Positions 1 through 9,372 of a stretch of 64,000 nt of DNA are shown here, piece by piece. The translations under genes and the position numbers were made by a program. The notes under the pieces were generated by a model, which was not told where the DNA came from, did no database searches, and worked only from the letters and a program-made list of their open reading frames with translations. Source of the stretch: Leptotrichia buccalis C-1013-b (GTDB lineage Bacteria; Fusobacteriota; Fusobacteriia; Fusobacteriales; Leptotrichiaceae); assembly GCF_000023905.1 (NCBI RefSeq), contig NC_013192.1, positions 434,001 to 498,000 of the forward strand, in the 5' to 3' direction. Positions within the stretch are counted from its first letter, which is position 1, and every line of letters starts with the position of its first letter.

Positions 1-1
1 A

Positions 2-205
2 TTAATGAATTTTCTAATTTTGAATCTAATTAATCTTATTTTTCCAAATATTTTTAATTTAAGTGATATACAATTTTTTTCGTTAATTTCATTAATTTTT
101 ATTTTTATGTATAATGGTGGAAAGGGAAGAAGTATGAAATACTTTTTTTATTTATTTTATCCGTTACATTTTTTTATTTTGGAAATAATAAAAACTATTC
201 AATAA
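2..205 (+). CDS. TraX family protein, C-terminal end (cut by window edge)
   Basis: The reading frame is open to the left edge, so only the last ~67 residues are visible. They are almost entirely hydrophobic, with a short hydrophilic turn (YNGGKGRSMKYFFYLFYPLH) followed by a last membrane helix. This turn is the typical C-terminal signature of TraX-family integral membrane proteins, named after the F-plasmid pilin acetylase but common on chromosomes with no conjugation role. The first ATG at base 5 is probably internal. It ends 15 bp before endonuclease III, so the two may be co-transcribed. The family call rests on this short tail only. Confidence 0.6.
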   Translation, partial: LMNFLILNLINLIFPNIFNLSDIQFFSLISLIFIFMYNGGKGRSMKYFFYLFYPLHFFILEIIKTIQ

Positions 206-220
206 ATTTGGGGAGAAAAA

Positions 221-880
221 ATGACAAAAAAAGAAAGATTAAAAAAAATATTTCCAATATTAAAAGAAAAATTTGGTGAGCCAAAAGCAGCACTTGAATT
301 TGAAACACCTTATCAGCTTATGGTAGCAGTAATTTTGTCAGCTCAATGTACTGATGCACGTGTAAATATTGTTACAAAAGAACTGTTTAAAGTGGTAAAA
401 GAACCAGCAGATATAAGGAAAATGAATCAGGAAACTCTTGAAAAATACATAAAATCTACTGGTTTTTATAAAAATAAGGCTAAAAATATAAAATTAAATG
501 CTGAAATGATGCTGGATAAATATAAAGATATAATTCCGAAAAAACTTGAAGAATTAATAGAACTCCCTGGTGTTGGAAGAAAAACAGCAAACGTTGTTTT
601 AGGGGAACTTTGGAACATTCGGGAAGGAATTGTTGTAGACACTCACGTCAAAAGATTATCCAATCGGATAGGCTTTGTAAAAAACGACAATCCAGAAATT
701 ATTGAACGTGAACTTATGAAATTTATTCCTAAAAAATACTGGTTTGTATATTCACATTATTTAATTTTACATGGACGGGATAAATGTATCGCAAGAAAGC
801 CCAAATGCGAAATATGTGAAATTAGAGATTATTGTAAATATAATGAAGAAAATTTAAAAAAAAGCAAAATTAACAACTAA
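221..880 (+). CDS. nth: Endonuclease III (DNA glycosylase/AP lyase)
   Basis: Removes oxidised pyrimidines from DNA and cleaves the abasic site in base excision repair. The helix-hairpin-helix reads LPGVGRKTANVV and carries the catalytic lysine (K121). The catalytic aspartate is D140 in VVDTHVKR. The C-terminus has the complete 4Fe-4S cluster motif C189-X6-C196-X2-C199-X5-C205. At 219 residues it has the normal family length (211 in E. coli). A GGGGAG ribosome-binding site precedes the ATG. It follows the TraX-like gene by 15 bp. The next gene (carboxypeptidase) starts 55 bp downstream and may be read through from the same transcript. Confidence 0.97.
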   Translation: MTKKERLKKIFPILKEKFGEPKAALEFETPYQLMVAVILSAQCTDARVNIVTKELFKVVKEPADIRKMNQETLEKYIKSTGFYKNKAKNIKLNAEMMLDKYKDIIPKKLEELIELPGVGRKTANVVLGELWNIREGIVVDTHVKRLSNRIGFVKNDNPEIIERELMKFIPKKYWFVYSHYLILHGRDKCIARKPKCEICEIRDYCKYNEENLKKSKINN

Positions 881-934
881 ATATAACAATAATATATATC
901 ATATACAATAAAAAATAATATAGAAAGGAAAAAA

Positions 935-2392
935 ATGTTTAAAAAAGGAAGAAGAATTTTAATTTTAGGGGTATTATTTACAGTTTTACTGTATGCAGAA
1001 GGTGAACAAGAAAATAGTGGTGGATCTACTCCAAAAGAAAGTGAAGTAACTATTAAGGAAGAAAGAAGAAAAACACCCGCTGTAAAAGAAAATGAAAGTC
1101 GTAATGAAGTAGAACAAGTATCAGGACGGTCAAGTTCAAAATATTCTGATCACAATAGCAAAAGAAATAAACATCAAAAACATGAAGGAAATACTGTATC
1201 AAAAGGTGAACTAACATCTACTAATAGTAAAGAAAAAAATATTTCAACAAAAAATAACAATAATAAACCTATACAAAAGAAAAAATTTGTAAAGGCGATT
1301 GAACGTGAAAAAGAGGGAGAATCTGAATATCAAGGGGAAGTGATAAAATTTATTGCAACTACCGATGGGAAAATTTTAAAAGATAAAATGTCAAGACAGC
1401 AACATCCGATTGCATCTCTTACAAAAGTTATGAATATTCTAGTAGCGCTTGATCAAATAGACAGAGGAAATGCAAAAATTGACGATAAGGTATGTTTTAC
1501 TCCTGATACTGTAAATATGGGAGGAAGCTGGTTAAATGCCAAAGCTGGAGATTGTTACACATTAAAAGATTTGCTTCGTGCAGAAATTATATATTCGGCA
1601 AATAATGCGGCATATATGGTAGCTAAACATATTGGAAAAGGAAATCTTGATAATTTTGTAAAACTTATGAATCAAAAAGCAAAAGAACTAGGAATGAACG
1701 ATACGCACTATTACACTCCTGCAGGACTTCCAACTTCAATGACAAACAAAGGTATGGACACTTCTACAGCCTATGATATGTATCTGCTTGGAAGAAGAGC
1801 TATAAGAGATGAAAGACTTAAGGCATGGATGAAGGAATCTGAATTGGTTTTACAAAATTCTGAAGGTGAAGACGTTATTTATAATAACAGGAATCATTTA
1901 TTAAATAAATTTGGAATTTATGGATTAAAAACAGGATTCCATGTACAAGCTGGATATAATATGATTGTTTCAAGTAAAATAGGAAATCTTGAAATTATCT
2001 CAGTTACACTTGGAAATAAAAGTGATGACGCAAGAACCAAAGATCAAACGCAAGAGTTTACTCAGCTTGAAAAACGTATGATTCCAGTCTACAAGGCAGG
2101 ACAGGAAATTGGAAATAAATTTAGAATAAAAGGCACAAAAGAGAAAAAAATAGCAGGTGTATTATCAACTAACGTGTATCAGATTGATAATACAAACTAT
2201 AAATTTGAAGTGAAAGATCTAAAAATTACAACTGAAAATGGTATTTCAAAAGGAGATGTAATTGGTAAGCTGGAAGTTTTGTCAAATGATAATGAACTTG
2301 TAAATACAGTTGACATTATAGCATCAAATGATTATAAACAATTATCAGTATTTGGACGTATTTTAAGATTCGTAACATTTGGATTAGCATAA
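935..2392 (+). CDS. D-alanyl-D-alanine carboxypeptidase (peptidase S11, PBP5-like)
   Basis: Serine D,D-carboxypeptidase that trims the terminal D-Ala from peptidoglycan stem peptides. All three penicillin-binding motifs are present in order: S161-L-T-K164, S221-A-N223 and K332-T-G. There is an N-terminal signal peptide (basic start, then ILGVLFTVLLYA). Residues ~22-140 between the signal and the catalytic domain form a low-complexity linker rich in Lys, Glu, Asn and Ser, which is unusual for the family. After the catalytic domain comes a beta-rich C-terminal region like that of PBP5 (~385-470). The protein ends in a short hydrophobic/aromatic stretch (FGRILRFVTFGLA) that could anchor it in the membrane as an amphipathic helix. 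A strong terminator follows. Confidence 0.92.
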   Translation: MFKKGRRILILGVLFTVLLYAEGEQENSGGSTPKESEVTIKEERRKTPAVKENESRNEVEQVSGRSSSKYSDHNSKRNKHQKHEGNTVSKGELTSTNSKEKNISTKNNNNKPIQKKKFVKAIEREKEGESEYQGEVIKFIATTDGKILKDKMSRQQHPIASLTKVMNILVALDQIDRGNAKIDDKVCFTPDTVNMGGSWLNAKAGDCYTLKDLLRAEIIYSANNAAYMVAKHIGKGNLDNFVKLMNQKAKELGMNDTHYYTPAGLPTSMTNKGMDTSTAYDMYLLGRRAIRDERLKAWMKESELVLQNSEGEDVIYNNRNHLLNKFGIYGLKTGFHVQAGYNMIVSSKIGNLEIISVTLGNKSDDARTKDQTQEFTQLEKRMIPVYKAGQEIGNKFRIKGTKEKKIAGVLSTNVYQIDNTNYKFEVKDLKITTENGISKGDVIGKLEVLSNDNELVNTVDIIASNDYKQLSVFGRILRFVTFGLA

Positions 2393-2400
2393 AAAATAAT

Positions 2401-2455
2401 AAAAAACCTCTAAATAATATATGAAAAATAAATATATATATCTAGAGGTTTTTTT
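2401..2455 (+). terminator. Rho-independent terminator after the carboxypeptidase gene
   Basis: Perfect 12-bp inverted repeat (AAAAAACCTCTA ... TAGAGGTTTTTT) with an AT-rich loop, starting 9 bp after the stop codon and ending in a T run. The A run on the left arm means it could also stop transcription from the right. Confidence 0.85.
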
Positions 2456-2551
2456 CAATAAGATTTTAAAACATTAGCAACAGATTTAATATTCAACAGT
2501 TTCTGAAACTCTTTAATAAAATTAAATAACTTTAGAGTTAAGTATTATAAA

Positions 2552-3073
2552 TTACATAAACTTTATTTCAATACGTCTATTTACTGATCTTCCTTCCTCA
2601 GTATCATTTGAAGCAATTGGGTTAGCATCTCCATTTCCTTTGGTTTCTATTATTTTTTCAGGAGCAAGACCTAATTCTATTAATTTTTCTTCTACACTTT
2701 CGGCTCTTCTTAACGATAATTCTCTGTTGTACTCTTTAGTACCTTTAGAATCAGTATATCCAGTAATCGAAATTTTATGATTTTTACTCTCAATATAATT
2801 TTTTAATTTTTCTAGTACAGGAGTATATTCTTCTTTTATCGTAGCACTATTAAAATCAAATTTTAACGCATTTGCATCTAATACGATAATGTCATTCTCT
2901 TTAATCTTATCTTCTTTAGTATTTAAATCATCTATATTTACTCCTTCTATTTCAACAGCAGTTGTTTTCATTGCATTATTACGTAAATTTGATGTTGTAA
3001 TTTTTTTAGCTGTTGATGGTGCGGACACTAATAATACAGATAACATTGCAGTTATTTTTGATTTTTTTTCCAT
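2552..3073 (-). CDS. OmpA-family peptidoglycan-binding protein
   Basis: Exported protein that links the outer membrane or periplasm to peptidoglycan. The N-terminus is a plausible signal peptide (MEKKSKITAMLSVLLVSAPSTA). Residues ~60-173 form an OmpA C-terminal domain: FDFNSATI, then ITGYTDSKGTKEYNRELSLRRAESV, and NRRIEIKF at the end, with the Asp and Arg residues that hold diaminopimelate. At 173 residues it lacks a beta-barrel and is closer to Pal-like or FadA-neighbour OmpA proteins than to full OmpA. There is no lipobox cysteine, so it is not a Pal lipoprotein. The start is supported by GAGAGGGAAAAT upstream. A plus-strand reading frame overlapping its 5' end is a shadow. Confidence 0.9.
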   Translation of the reverse strand: MEKKSKITAMLSVLLVSAPSTAKKITTSNLRNNAMKTTAVEIEGVNIDDLNTKEDKIKENDIIVLDANALKFDFNSATIKEEYTPVLEKLKNYIESKNHKISITGYTDSKGTKEYNRELSLRRAESVEEKLIELGLAPEKIIETKGNGDANPIASNDTEEGRSVNRRIEIKFM

Positions 3074-3341
3074 ATTTTCCCTCTCTTTCTTTTCTATTAT
3101 TTATTTATTTTTTTATTTAATTATTACTTTCTAATAATAATTGTAACATATTTTTTTTAATTTTCATAGTAATTTTTTCAGAATTATAATTATTTTAATT
3201 ATTAAATATTTATATGTTTAAGTTCTTTTAATATCAAATTATTTAAACAAATCTATCATCTGAATAAAAAATAATTAAGATATTCAAGTTTAACTTTAAA
3301 GTAAGTTTTATATATGAAAGTTTTTTTATATATTTCAAAAA

Positions 3342-3390
3342 TAAAAAACATTAGATTATATCAATTTTCTTGATTTTCCAATGTTTTTTA
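3342..3390 (-). terminator. Terminator downstream of lptD
   Basis: Inverted repeat of 11 bp (TAAAAAACATT / AATGTTTTTTA) with a second, inner stem (ATCAA/TTGAT), lying directly after the lptD stop and ending in a T-rich stretch on the minus strand. Confidence 0.65.
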
Positions 3391-3394
3391 TATT

Positions 3395-6300
3395 TTATAG
3401 CCCCGCCCCAAATTCAAATCCTTTTCCAGAATATTTAAATTGTGCGTTCTTTTCTGGGAATGGTGTCACTCCAAATTTTAATGAAACTACTGGATAATAA
3501 CCTAGTTTTTTGTTATTTGGCTTATCCCATTTCATTCCTGCTCCGATTTCCCATTCTATATTTTCAAATCTATGACTTAAAGTTGCCATTCCTAATGTCA
3601 ACTTATTAACTTTTTTTGCATACCATGAACTTTCGTAAATTTCTGGATCTGATGCTTTTGAAGCTCCATTTTGAACATATTGGAATGTTCCTCCAATCCA
3701 CCACGGTTTATCAGGATCCCTTGAAAACATATATTTTCCTTCAAATTCGTGTTTTCTAAAATCAAATGTGCTGTTACGAGTTGAAGCTTTTCTGTAAATT
3801 CTATCTGGACGTTCCATTATAAAAGCATATCTTAAAAACATTTTTTCCAAATATCCACCTTCAACTTTGAAACTTAAATCATTAATTCTTTTAACACCTT
3901 TCATTCCAGTCGGATTTGTCGCGTCTGAACCATCAATTTGCATATCCATTCCTATTTGAAAATATTTTTTCTGACTTCTCAAATTTTGTAATTTTGTATT
4001 AAAATCATTTAAACTAAATTTATTTTGACGGTAGTTTTCTTCTTCCACAAAACTTTTATATGCTTCTTCTTCTTCATTGCTTAAAAATAGCCTGTCATCA
4101 CTATTAACAACAATTTTATCAATAGCAGATTTATTTGAATTATTAATAGAAAATTCCTGTGTATTAGAATTTTTTACCATATTAATATTGTTTATTTGAT
4201 TCTCAATTTCAGAAATCTCAGTTTTCTTTGTTGTTTCTTTTTTTTCTAAATCAGCTGCAAATCTAGGTTTGGCATTATTTTCATATTTATATAAAAATCC
4301 AATCGTTGTATAGTCCTTTCCACGAATATATCTGTCATCTGCCGCGTTCATCGGCGTATTATTAATATCCCTGTATTCTTTTTTACCAAATCCAAAATTT
4401 ATTTTGAAATAATGATCTGATTCAAATTTTTTATTTTTCATTTTTGAAGTATCGTAAACAAATCCAAATCTGTTGTAGTCTGTTTTTAATTTTAAGGCTG
4501 GATAACCAAAAGTAGCATTATTCCCAAAAATATCATTTGTTTTATTTCTAGATTTTGTATATTCAACTCCCCATTCATTAAAATTAACTCCAAGACTTCT
4601 TTCTTTTAAAGATTCCTTATATATTCTTTGATTCCATCCAAGACTTGTATTATACGGGAATAATTGTTTATTTTTATCTGTAAATTTATATAAAAAATTA
4701 TCTCCCGCATTTGACAAATATCCGTATTGAATTTCCCTATTAAAGTTTCTTTCTGATCTGAAGTTTTCAAATTCATATTCTTCATTATTTTCAAAATCAA
4801 AACTAACAAATCTTTTATTTGCGATATCAGCTTTCAAATAATTTCTAACATATCTATTTTTTAACCAGTCATATTTAAAATGCCTGTCATCTCTCATTGT
4901 TAAATTATAATTAAAAGTAACATTTCCAATATGATAATTAAAATTATTTTTAAATCCTAATGCATTTGTTGGAACTTCTACGATATCATAGCCATTATAT
5001 GTTGCACTTCCTGCATTTGTCCTTTGAAGAGTTAATATTGCATCATTTGTGACTTTTACATCATATTTATTATTTCTTTTGGCTGTATTGTCAAAAAATG
5101 TTGTATACAATCTTGTATCAAGGGTAAAAATTGTCATTGATGGACTTTGTTTTATTGTGTCTCCGCTGGCATCTCTTGCAACCTTATAACCTGACTTAGA
5201 ATCTAGATCTTCAACTTTTCGTCCATTTACAAAATCTGGTACTGCCAAATTGCTATAATCACGATTTTCAAATGCCATATTGTATCCAATAAAAGAATCC
5301 TTGAATGGAATATCAATTCTGTCATTTCCTACGTTAAATTTTTGCGATCTGTATTTTTCGTAAATAATCTTTTTGGGACGACGAATTTTTTCATTATCTT
5401 CGTATATTTCATAAATTCTGCTTTCATCAGTCGTTAATGGGTTTAAGAATAATGCGTTATAATTTTCATTATCACGTGTATAATCATATTCGTATTCTTT
5501 CTTTCTTATATCAATCTGTTTCACTTGTGCACCAAAATATAAAGTATTTGTCAAATTTTGATACTGTGTTCTAGGTTTGTAACCAAAAAAGTCGCTTTCC
5601 TTGAATGGATAATAATTTCCGAAAGTCAATCCCCATTCATTTCTTCTGTCATAAGCAACATTTTGTACCCAGTGAATAGTTTTATCATCACCACGATCAC
5701 GCATTCCTTTAAGTTCACCATATTCATCCTTATCTGAATCCAAATAATTAAATTTTATTTTGGGTCCTCTAAGATTAATTTCATAACTTCTTTTTTTTCT
5801 GTATGAATTTAAATCTCCAACATATCCTGGATTAATATCACGAAAATCTTCATTATCGATTGTTATTCCCATATCCTTGTTTCCATTTGTATATTTTATA
5901 CTTTTGTATAAATCGACATCGGTTCTACGTGGATCTAGATCTTCGTCTTTCATAATTTTATCATTTATTTCGGTTAGAGCTTTAAGTGCATGCTTATCTT
6001 GAGTCCAGTAATATTTAGCATTTAGTTCTCCATTTTGTCCGAGTTCCTGATTTATGTTAAAATCCCAGAAACCAATATGTTTATATTTATCTACAAATGC
6101 AGTATAATCATCTTTTAATTCTGTTCCATTTACTGCATACATCAAATTTGTTGTAATATTTTGATAATTTAAATTCCAGATTCCATATCCTGCATCATAA
6201 AATTTCATATTTTCTTTTTCTTTTTTGGGAGTATTTTTCACTTTATGATTCCATTTGAAATCCCATTCCTTTTTATGATTTCCTATAGGAACTACAACCC

Positions 6301-7075
6301 TATTTATAAATATATTTCCAGAATTATTTCCCCAAAAAGAATAATCATTTGAAAATTTTAATGCTAATTTCTTTTTAGTACTTAGCTCAAAATCTACAAA
6401 TCCTTGAGCGAGCGGACCTAAATCATAGTCAAATCCCATAATTCCAAAAAAACCTCTATCACTATCCATACCAATATATGGAAATAATGTTGCCCTTTGT
6501 GTATAAGGCTTTAATGAAGTTACATAATATGGCAATTTTAACCACGTCTTTCCACCTGCAACAATTCCAATATTTCTAGCTATAGCTTTTCTGTTTGGAT
6601 AAATTTCGAGTTCTTCTGCATTTATTTTATAACTTGGGTTTTCATAAGGACTCGTTGTAAACCATCCATTTTTTATAAAAATCCGTTTATTTCCTTCAGC
6701 CAAAGTTTCTTCTCCGCCATAACGTAATTTTAAATTAGTGTCATAACTTTCAGAATTAAATATTTTGGCTAATTTTGTATCCATATCAAAAATAAGGTTA
6801 TCAGCTTTTATAATCTGAGAACCTTGAGTAAATTCAACATTTCCGGATCCTGAAATAATATTTCTATTAGCAATCTTTTTTAGTTTATCTGCATTTATTG
6901 TATAGTCTCCGTATCTTACAGTAACGTTACCTTCAGTCTCTATTTCTTCTGTTTCCAGATTTATTGTAGATTTTTCTGTTTCCAAATCTATAATTTCTCC
7001 AGCTGCCTTTAATTCGCTGAAAAGTATAATATAAAACAGTAAAATAAACAATCCTTTATATTTTATTCTTTTCAT
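3395..7075 (-). CDS. lptD: LPS-assembly protein LptD (OstA)
   Basis: Outer-membrane beta-barrel that inserts lipopolysaccharide into the outer leaflet. Residues 1-25 are a signal peptide. Residues ~30-110 are an OstA/LptA-like beta-jellyroll with its repeating pattern (EIETEGNVTVRYGDY, then SGSGNVEF and KADNLIFD). Next comes a long region of alternating aromatic beta-strands ending in GFEFGAGL, a typical barrel C-terminus. At 1226 residues it is much longer than E. coli LptD (784). The extra length includes a Glu/Lys/Asn-rich insert around residues 945-1025. I find no cysteine in the whole protein, so the disulfide maturation known from E. coli cannot apply. It stands alone, with no lptE-like gene beside it. 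Confidence 0.88.
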   Translation of the reverse strand: MKRIKYKGLFILLFYIILFSELKAAGEIIDLETEKSTINLETEEIETEGNVTVRYGDYTINADKLKKIANRNIISGSGNVEFTQGSQIIKADNLIFDMDTKLAKIFNSESYDTNLKLRYGGEETLAEGNKRIFIKNGWFTTSPYENPSYKINAEELEIYPNRKAIARNIGIVAGGKTWLKLPYYVTSLKPYTQRATLFPYIGMDSDRGFFGIMGFDYDLGPLAQGFVDFELSTKKKLALKFSNDYSFWGNNSGNIFINRVVVPIGNHKKEWDFKWNHKVKNTPKKEKENMKFYDAGYGIWNLNYQNITTNLMYAVNGTELKDDYTAFVDKYKHIGFWDFNINQELGQNGELNAKYYWTQDKHALKALTEINDKIMKDEDLDPRRTDVDLYKSIKYTNGNKDMGITIDNEDFRDINPGYVGDLNSYRKKRSYEINLRGPKIKFNYLDSDKDEYGELKGMRDRGDDKTIHWVQNVAYDRRNEWGLTFGNYYPFKESDFFGYKPRTQYQNLTNTLYFGAQVKQIDIRKKEYEYDYTRDNENYNALFLNPLTTDESRIYEIYEDNEKIRRPKKIIYEKYRSQKFNVGNDRIDIPFKDSFIGYNMAFENRDYSNLAVPDFVNGRKVEDLDSKSGYKVARDASGDTIKQSPSMTIFTLDTRLYTTFFDNTAKRNNKYDVKVTNDAILTLQRTNAGSATYNGYDIVEVPTNALGFKNNFNYHIGNVTFNYNLTMRDDRHFKYDWLKNRYVRNYLKADIANKRFVSFDFENNEEYEFENFRSERNFNREIQYGYLSNAGDNFLYKFTDKNKQLFPYNTSLGWNQRIYKESLKERSLGVNFNEWGVEYTKSRNKTNDIFGNNATFGYPALKLKTDYNRFGFVYDTSKMKNKKFESDHYFKINFGFGKKEYRDINNTPMNAADDRYIRGKDYTTIGFLYKYENNAKPRFAADLEKKETTKKTEISEIENQINNINMVKNSNTQEFSINNSNKSAIDKIVVNSDDRLFLSNEEEEAYKSFVEEENYRQNKFSLNDFNTKLQNLRSQKKYFQIGMDMQIDGSDATNPTGMKGVKRINDLSFKVEGGYLEKMFLRYAFIMERPDRIYRKASTRNSTFDFRKHEFEGKYMFSRDPDKPWWIGGTFQYVQNGASKASDPEIYESSWYAKKVNKLTLGMATLSHRFENIEWEIGAGMKWDKPNNKKLGYYPVVSLKFGVTPFPEKNAQFKYSGKGFEFGAGL

Positions 7076-7098
7076 ATTTTCAACCTTTTATTATTAAA

Positions 7099-7220
7099 TG
7101 TAGTAGTCATTTTAAAATCAAACTTAAAATTATAACCATTCTACCTAAACCCCAAGGTTATTTATTTAGTAGATCGATTTTCAGGGGTGTGAGTGTAGTT
7201 CGATTTTGATAGGATTAGAG
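7099..7220 (-). repeat. Dispersed ~100-bp intergenic repeat, copy E
   Basis: Read on the minus strand it contains GGGGTTTAGGTAGAAT...TTATAATTTTAAGTTTGATTTTAAAA, matching the order of blocks in the copies at 19.2 and 30.9 kb (GGGTTTGAGTAAAATAGTCATA, then GAGTTCGGTTTTAAAG). It lies between lptD and ktrA, in the lptD leader. It is more diverged than the 19.2 and 30.9 kb pair. Confidence 0.5.
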
Positions 7221-7300
7221 CATAATTTGCTAAATTATACCATATTTTTATTGTTATAACAATTTATTTTATATTTGAAACTTTTTAAGTAATTTTATTC

Positions 7301-7963
7301 TTACAAATTATATTTTTTCCAAAATAATGCCATTTTTTCTATATTTGCAATTACTAATAATATATCACTTTCACTTATTGCAGTATTTGGAAGAGGCATA
7401 ATATTTAATTCTTCTTTGCTTTTTATTCCAATAATATTCATTTCGTACTTATTTCTCAAATTTAATTCTATAAGATTTTTCCCAACAAAATCCTTTGGTG
7501 CTTTTATTTCAAACATTCTATATTTTTCTGAAAACTTAAAATGTTCTGTTATATTTGGTCTTATTACTCCAAGTGCTGTTTCTTTGGCCATTGTTTCTTC
7601 TGGGTAAACAACCGATGTCGCTCCAATTTTTTTTAAAATTTTACCTTGTAATTCATTCTTTGCTTTGCAAATTATTGTTTTTATTCCTATTTCCTTTAAA
7701 ATTACAGTAATAAATACGCTAGACTGAGTATTTTTGCCAATGCATACAAAAGCCGTATTAAAATCATCATTAACAACCTTTTTGATTGAATTTTCGTCTG
7801 TTACATCCAATGTAATTGCATCACTTGCAATTTCATCATCAATTACTTTTTGCACACGTTCTTCCTGTTGATCTATCGCGAGTACCATTTTACCATTTTC
7901 ATATAATGTCTGTGCTATACTTCTACCAAATGTTCCGAGTCCAATTACTAAGTATCCTGCCAT
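7301..7963 (-). CDS. ktrA: Potassium uptake regulatory subunit KtrA (RCK protein)
   Basis: Cytoplasmic gating ring of the KtrAB potassium transporter; binds ATP/ADP or NAD(H) and opens the channel. The Rossmann nucleotide-binding motif is GLGTFGRSIA at residues ~8-17, with an acidic ribose-binding position at the end of beta-2 (AIDQQEE). Residues ~140-218 form the RCK-C (TrkA-C) domain. At 220 residues it is a single RCK unit, as in KtrA, and not the doubled form of TrkA. It follows ktrB by 14 bp with a good GAGGTG ribosome-binding site, so the two form one operon. Confidence 0.92.
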   Translation of the reverse strand: MAGYLVIGLGTFGRSIAQTLYENGKMVLAIDQQEERVQKVIDDEIASDAITLDVTDENSIKKVVNDDFNTAFVCIGKNTQSSVFITVILKEIGIKTIICKAKNELQGKILKKIGATSVVYPEETMAKETALGVIRPNITEHFKFSEKYRMFEIKAPKDFVGKNLIELNLRNKYEMNIIGIKSKEELNIMPLPNTAISESDILLVIANIEKMALFWKKYNL

Positions 7964-7977
7964 TTTTCACCTCTTTT

Positions 7978-9315
7978 TTATCCTATCAAAATATCTTCTT
8001 TTGGATAAACATATCTTCCTTTTGAATTTTTAACTTTAGACAATGCCAATGCTATTGTTAATGGTCCTACTCTTCCAACAAACATTGTAATCATAATTAA
8101 TAATTTAGAAATATCCGATAATTGTGGTGTTAAATCTCGCGATAATCCCACCGTTCCAAAAGCAGATACTAATTCAAATCCTAATTCTATAACTCTTATA
8201 TCTTCTAGCCAAATTAATAAAAATAATATTACAACAACATACATAATTGATATAAAAACAATAACCATAGCTTTATTATATATTTTCCAGCTAATTCTTC
8301 TCTTATTGTATTCCAAATGTTCCTTATTTTTTATAGTTGTAACTATCCCAAAAAGTATCAATCCAACTGTAGTAGTTTTTATCCCACCACCTGTTGAGCC
8401 AGGTGAGGCTCCAATAAACATTAATACTACAAACAAAAAAACTGTAGGTTCCCGCAGTTCAGCTATGGAAATTGTATTAAATCCAGCTGTTCTTGTTGTT
8501 ACACTTTGAAAAAAAGCAGCTCCTATTTTTTCAAAAAATGGCAATGTTCCTAATGTTTTATTATTTGAATACTCTAAAATAAATGTTAAAATTGTCCCAA
8601 ATATTATTAGAAAAATTGACATTTTTATAGCTATTCTTGTTGTTGTTGTAAGCCTTCTATCTTTTTTTAGAAAATATTGATAAATATTAAGAATTGCTGC
8701 AAAACCTATTCCGCCAAAAAAAATTAACAATGGAATTATAGTATTTATGATTACACTGTTTTTAAAATCACTTAAATTATTTGTAAATAATGCAAATCCA
8801 GCATTACAGAATGCAGAAATAGAATGAAATATTGAATAATAAATCGCTTTCTTATAATCAAATATTTGTATAAATTTTAAAAACAATATTGCAGCCCCGA
8901 TAATTTCTATTGTAAAAACTGTTATCAAAACTTTTTTTACAAATTTTTGTATTTCAAATGTCGTATTAGCATTTATATCTTCCTGTATCAGCTTTTTTGT
9001 AAAATATCCCATTTTTTTAGAAATCATCATTACAACTATTGCTGAAAATGTGATAATTCCTATTCCGCCAAGCTGAATTAATATCATAATAACTGTTTTT
9101 CCAAATAAATTATAGACTTTGCTCACATCATTTACTGTAAGCCCTGTTACACAGACAGCCGATGTTGCAGTAAACATACCCTCAAGCAAATTTGTCTTTT
9201 GTCCATTTTCTGTTGCAATTGGTAAAGAAAGTAAAAAGCCGCCTATTAATATAATTATTATAAATGACGCTAATATTATTATATATGGTGATATTTCCTT
9301 TTGTTTCTTTAACAT
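7978..9315 (-). CDS. ktrB: Potassium transporter membrane subunit KtrB (TrkH/KtrB family)
   Basis: Pore-forming subunit of a K+ (possibly Na+-coupled) uptake system. The four non-identical pore loops are visible with their filter glycines: AVCVTGL, FCNAGFA, RTAGFNT and GTVGLS. The flexible gate region PGSTGGGIKTTT is also present. At 445 residues with many hydrophobic helices the length matches KtrB (about 450). It is the first gene of the ktrBA operon. The ribosome-binding site before the ATG is weak, so an alternative nearby start cannot be excluded. The C-terminus (YVYPKEDILIG) matches the conserved KtrB end. Confidence 0.93.
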   Translation of the reverse strand: MLKKQKEISPYIIILASFIIIILIGGFLLSLPIATENGQKTNLLEGMFTATSAVCVTGLTVNDVSKVYNLFGKTVIMILIQLGGIGIITFSAIVVMMISKKMGYFTKKLIQEDINANTTFEIQKFVKKVLITVFTIEIIGAAILFLKFIQIFDYKKAIYYSIFHSISAFCNAGFALFTNNLSDFKNSVIINTIIPLLIFFGGIGFAAILNIYQYFLKKDRRLTTTTRIAIKMSIFLIIFGTILTFILEYSNNKTLGTLPFFEKIGAAFFQSVTTRTAGFNTISIAELREPTVFLFVVLMFIGASPGSTGGGIKTTTVGLILFGIVTTIKNKEHLEYNKRRISWKIYNKAMVIVFISIMYVVVILFLLIWLEDIRVIELGFELVSAFGTVGLSRDLTPQLSDISKLLIMITMFVGRVGPLTIALALSKVKNSKGRYVYPKEDILIG

Positions 9316-9372
9316 CAGAATCGCCTAACTTTCTTTTTTAAAAACTTTTTTCGATTTCCAATTTTTAATTTT

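Noticed and set aside
2889-3134. 81-residue plus-strand ORF opposite the OmpA-like gene
   Set aside because: Overlaps the clearly coding OmpA-like gene and its leader, and has no recognisable protein features of its own.
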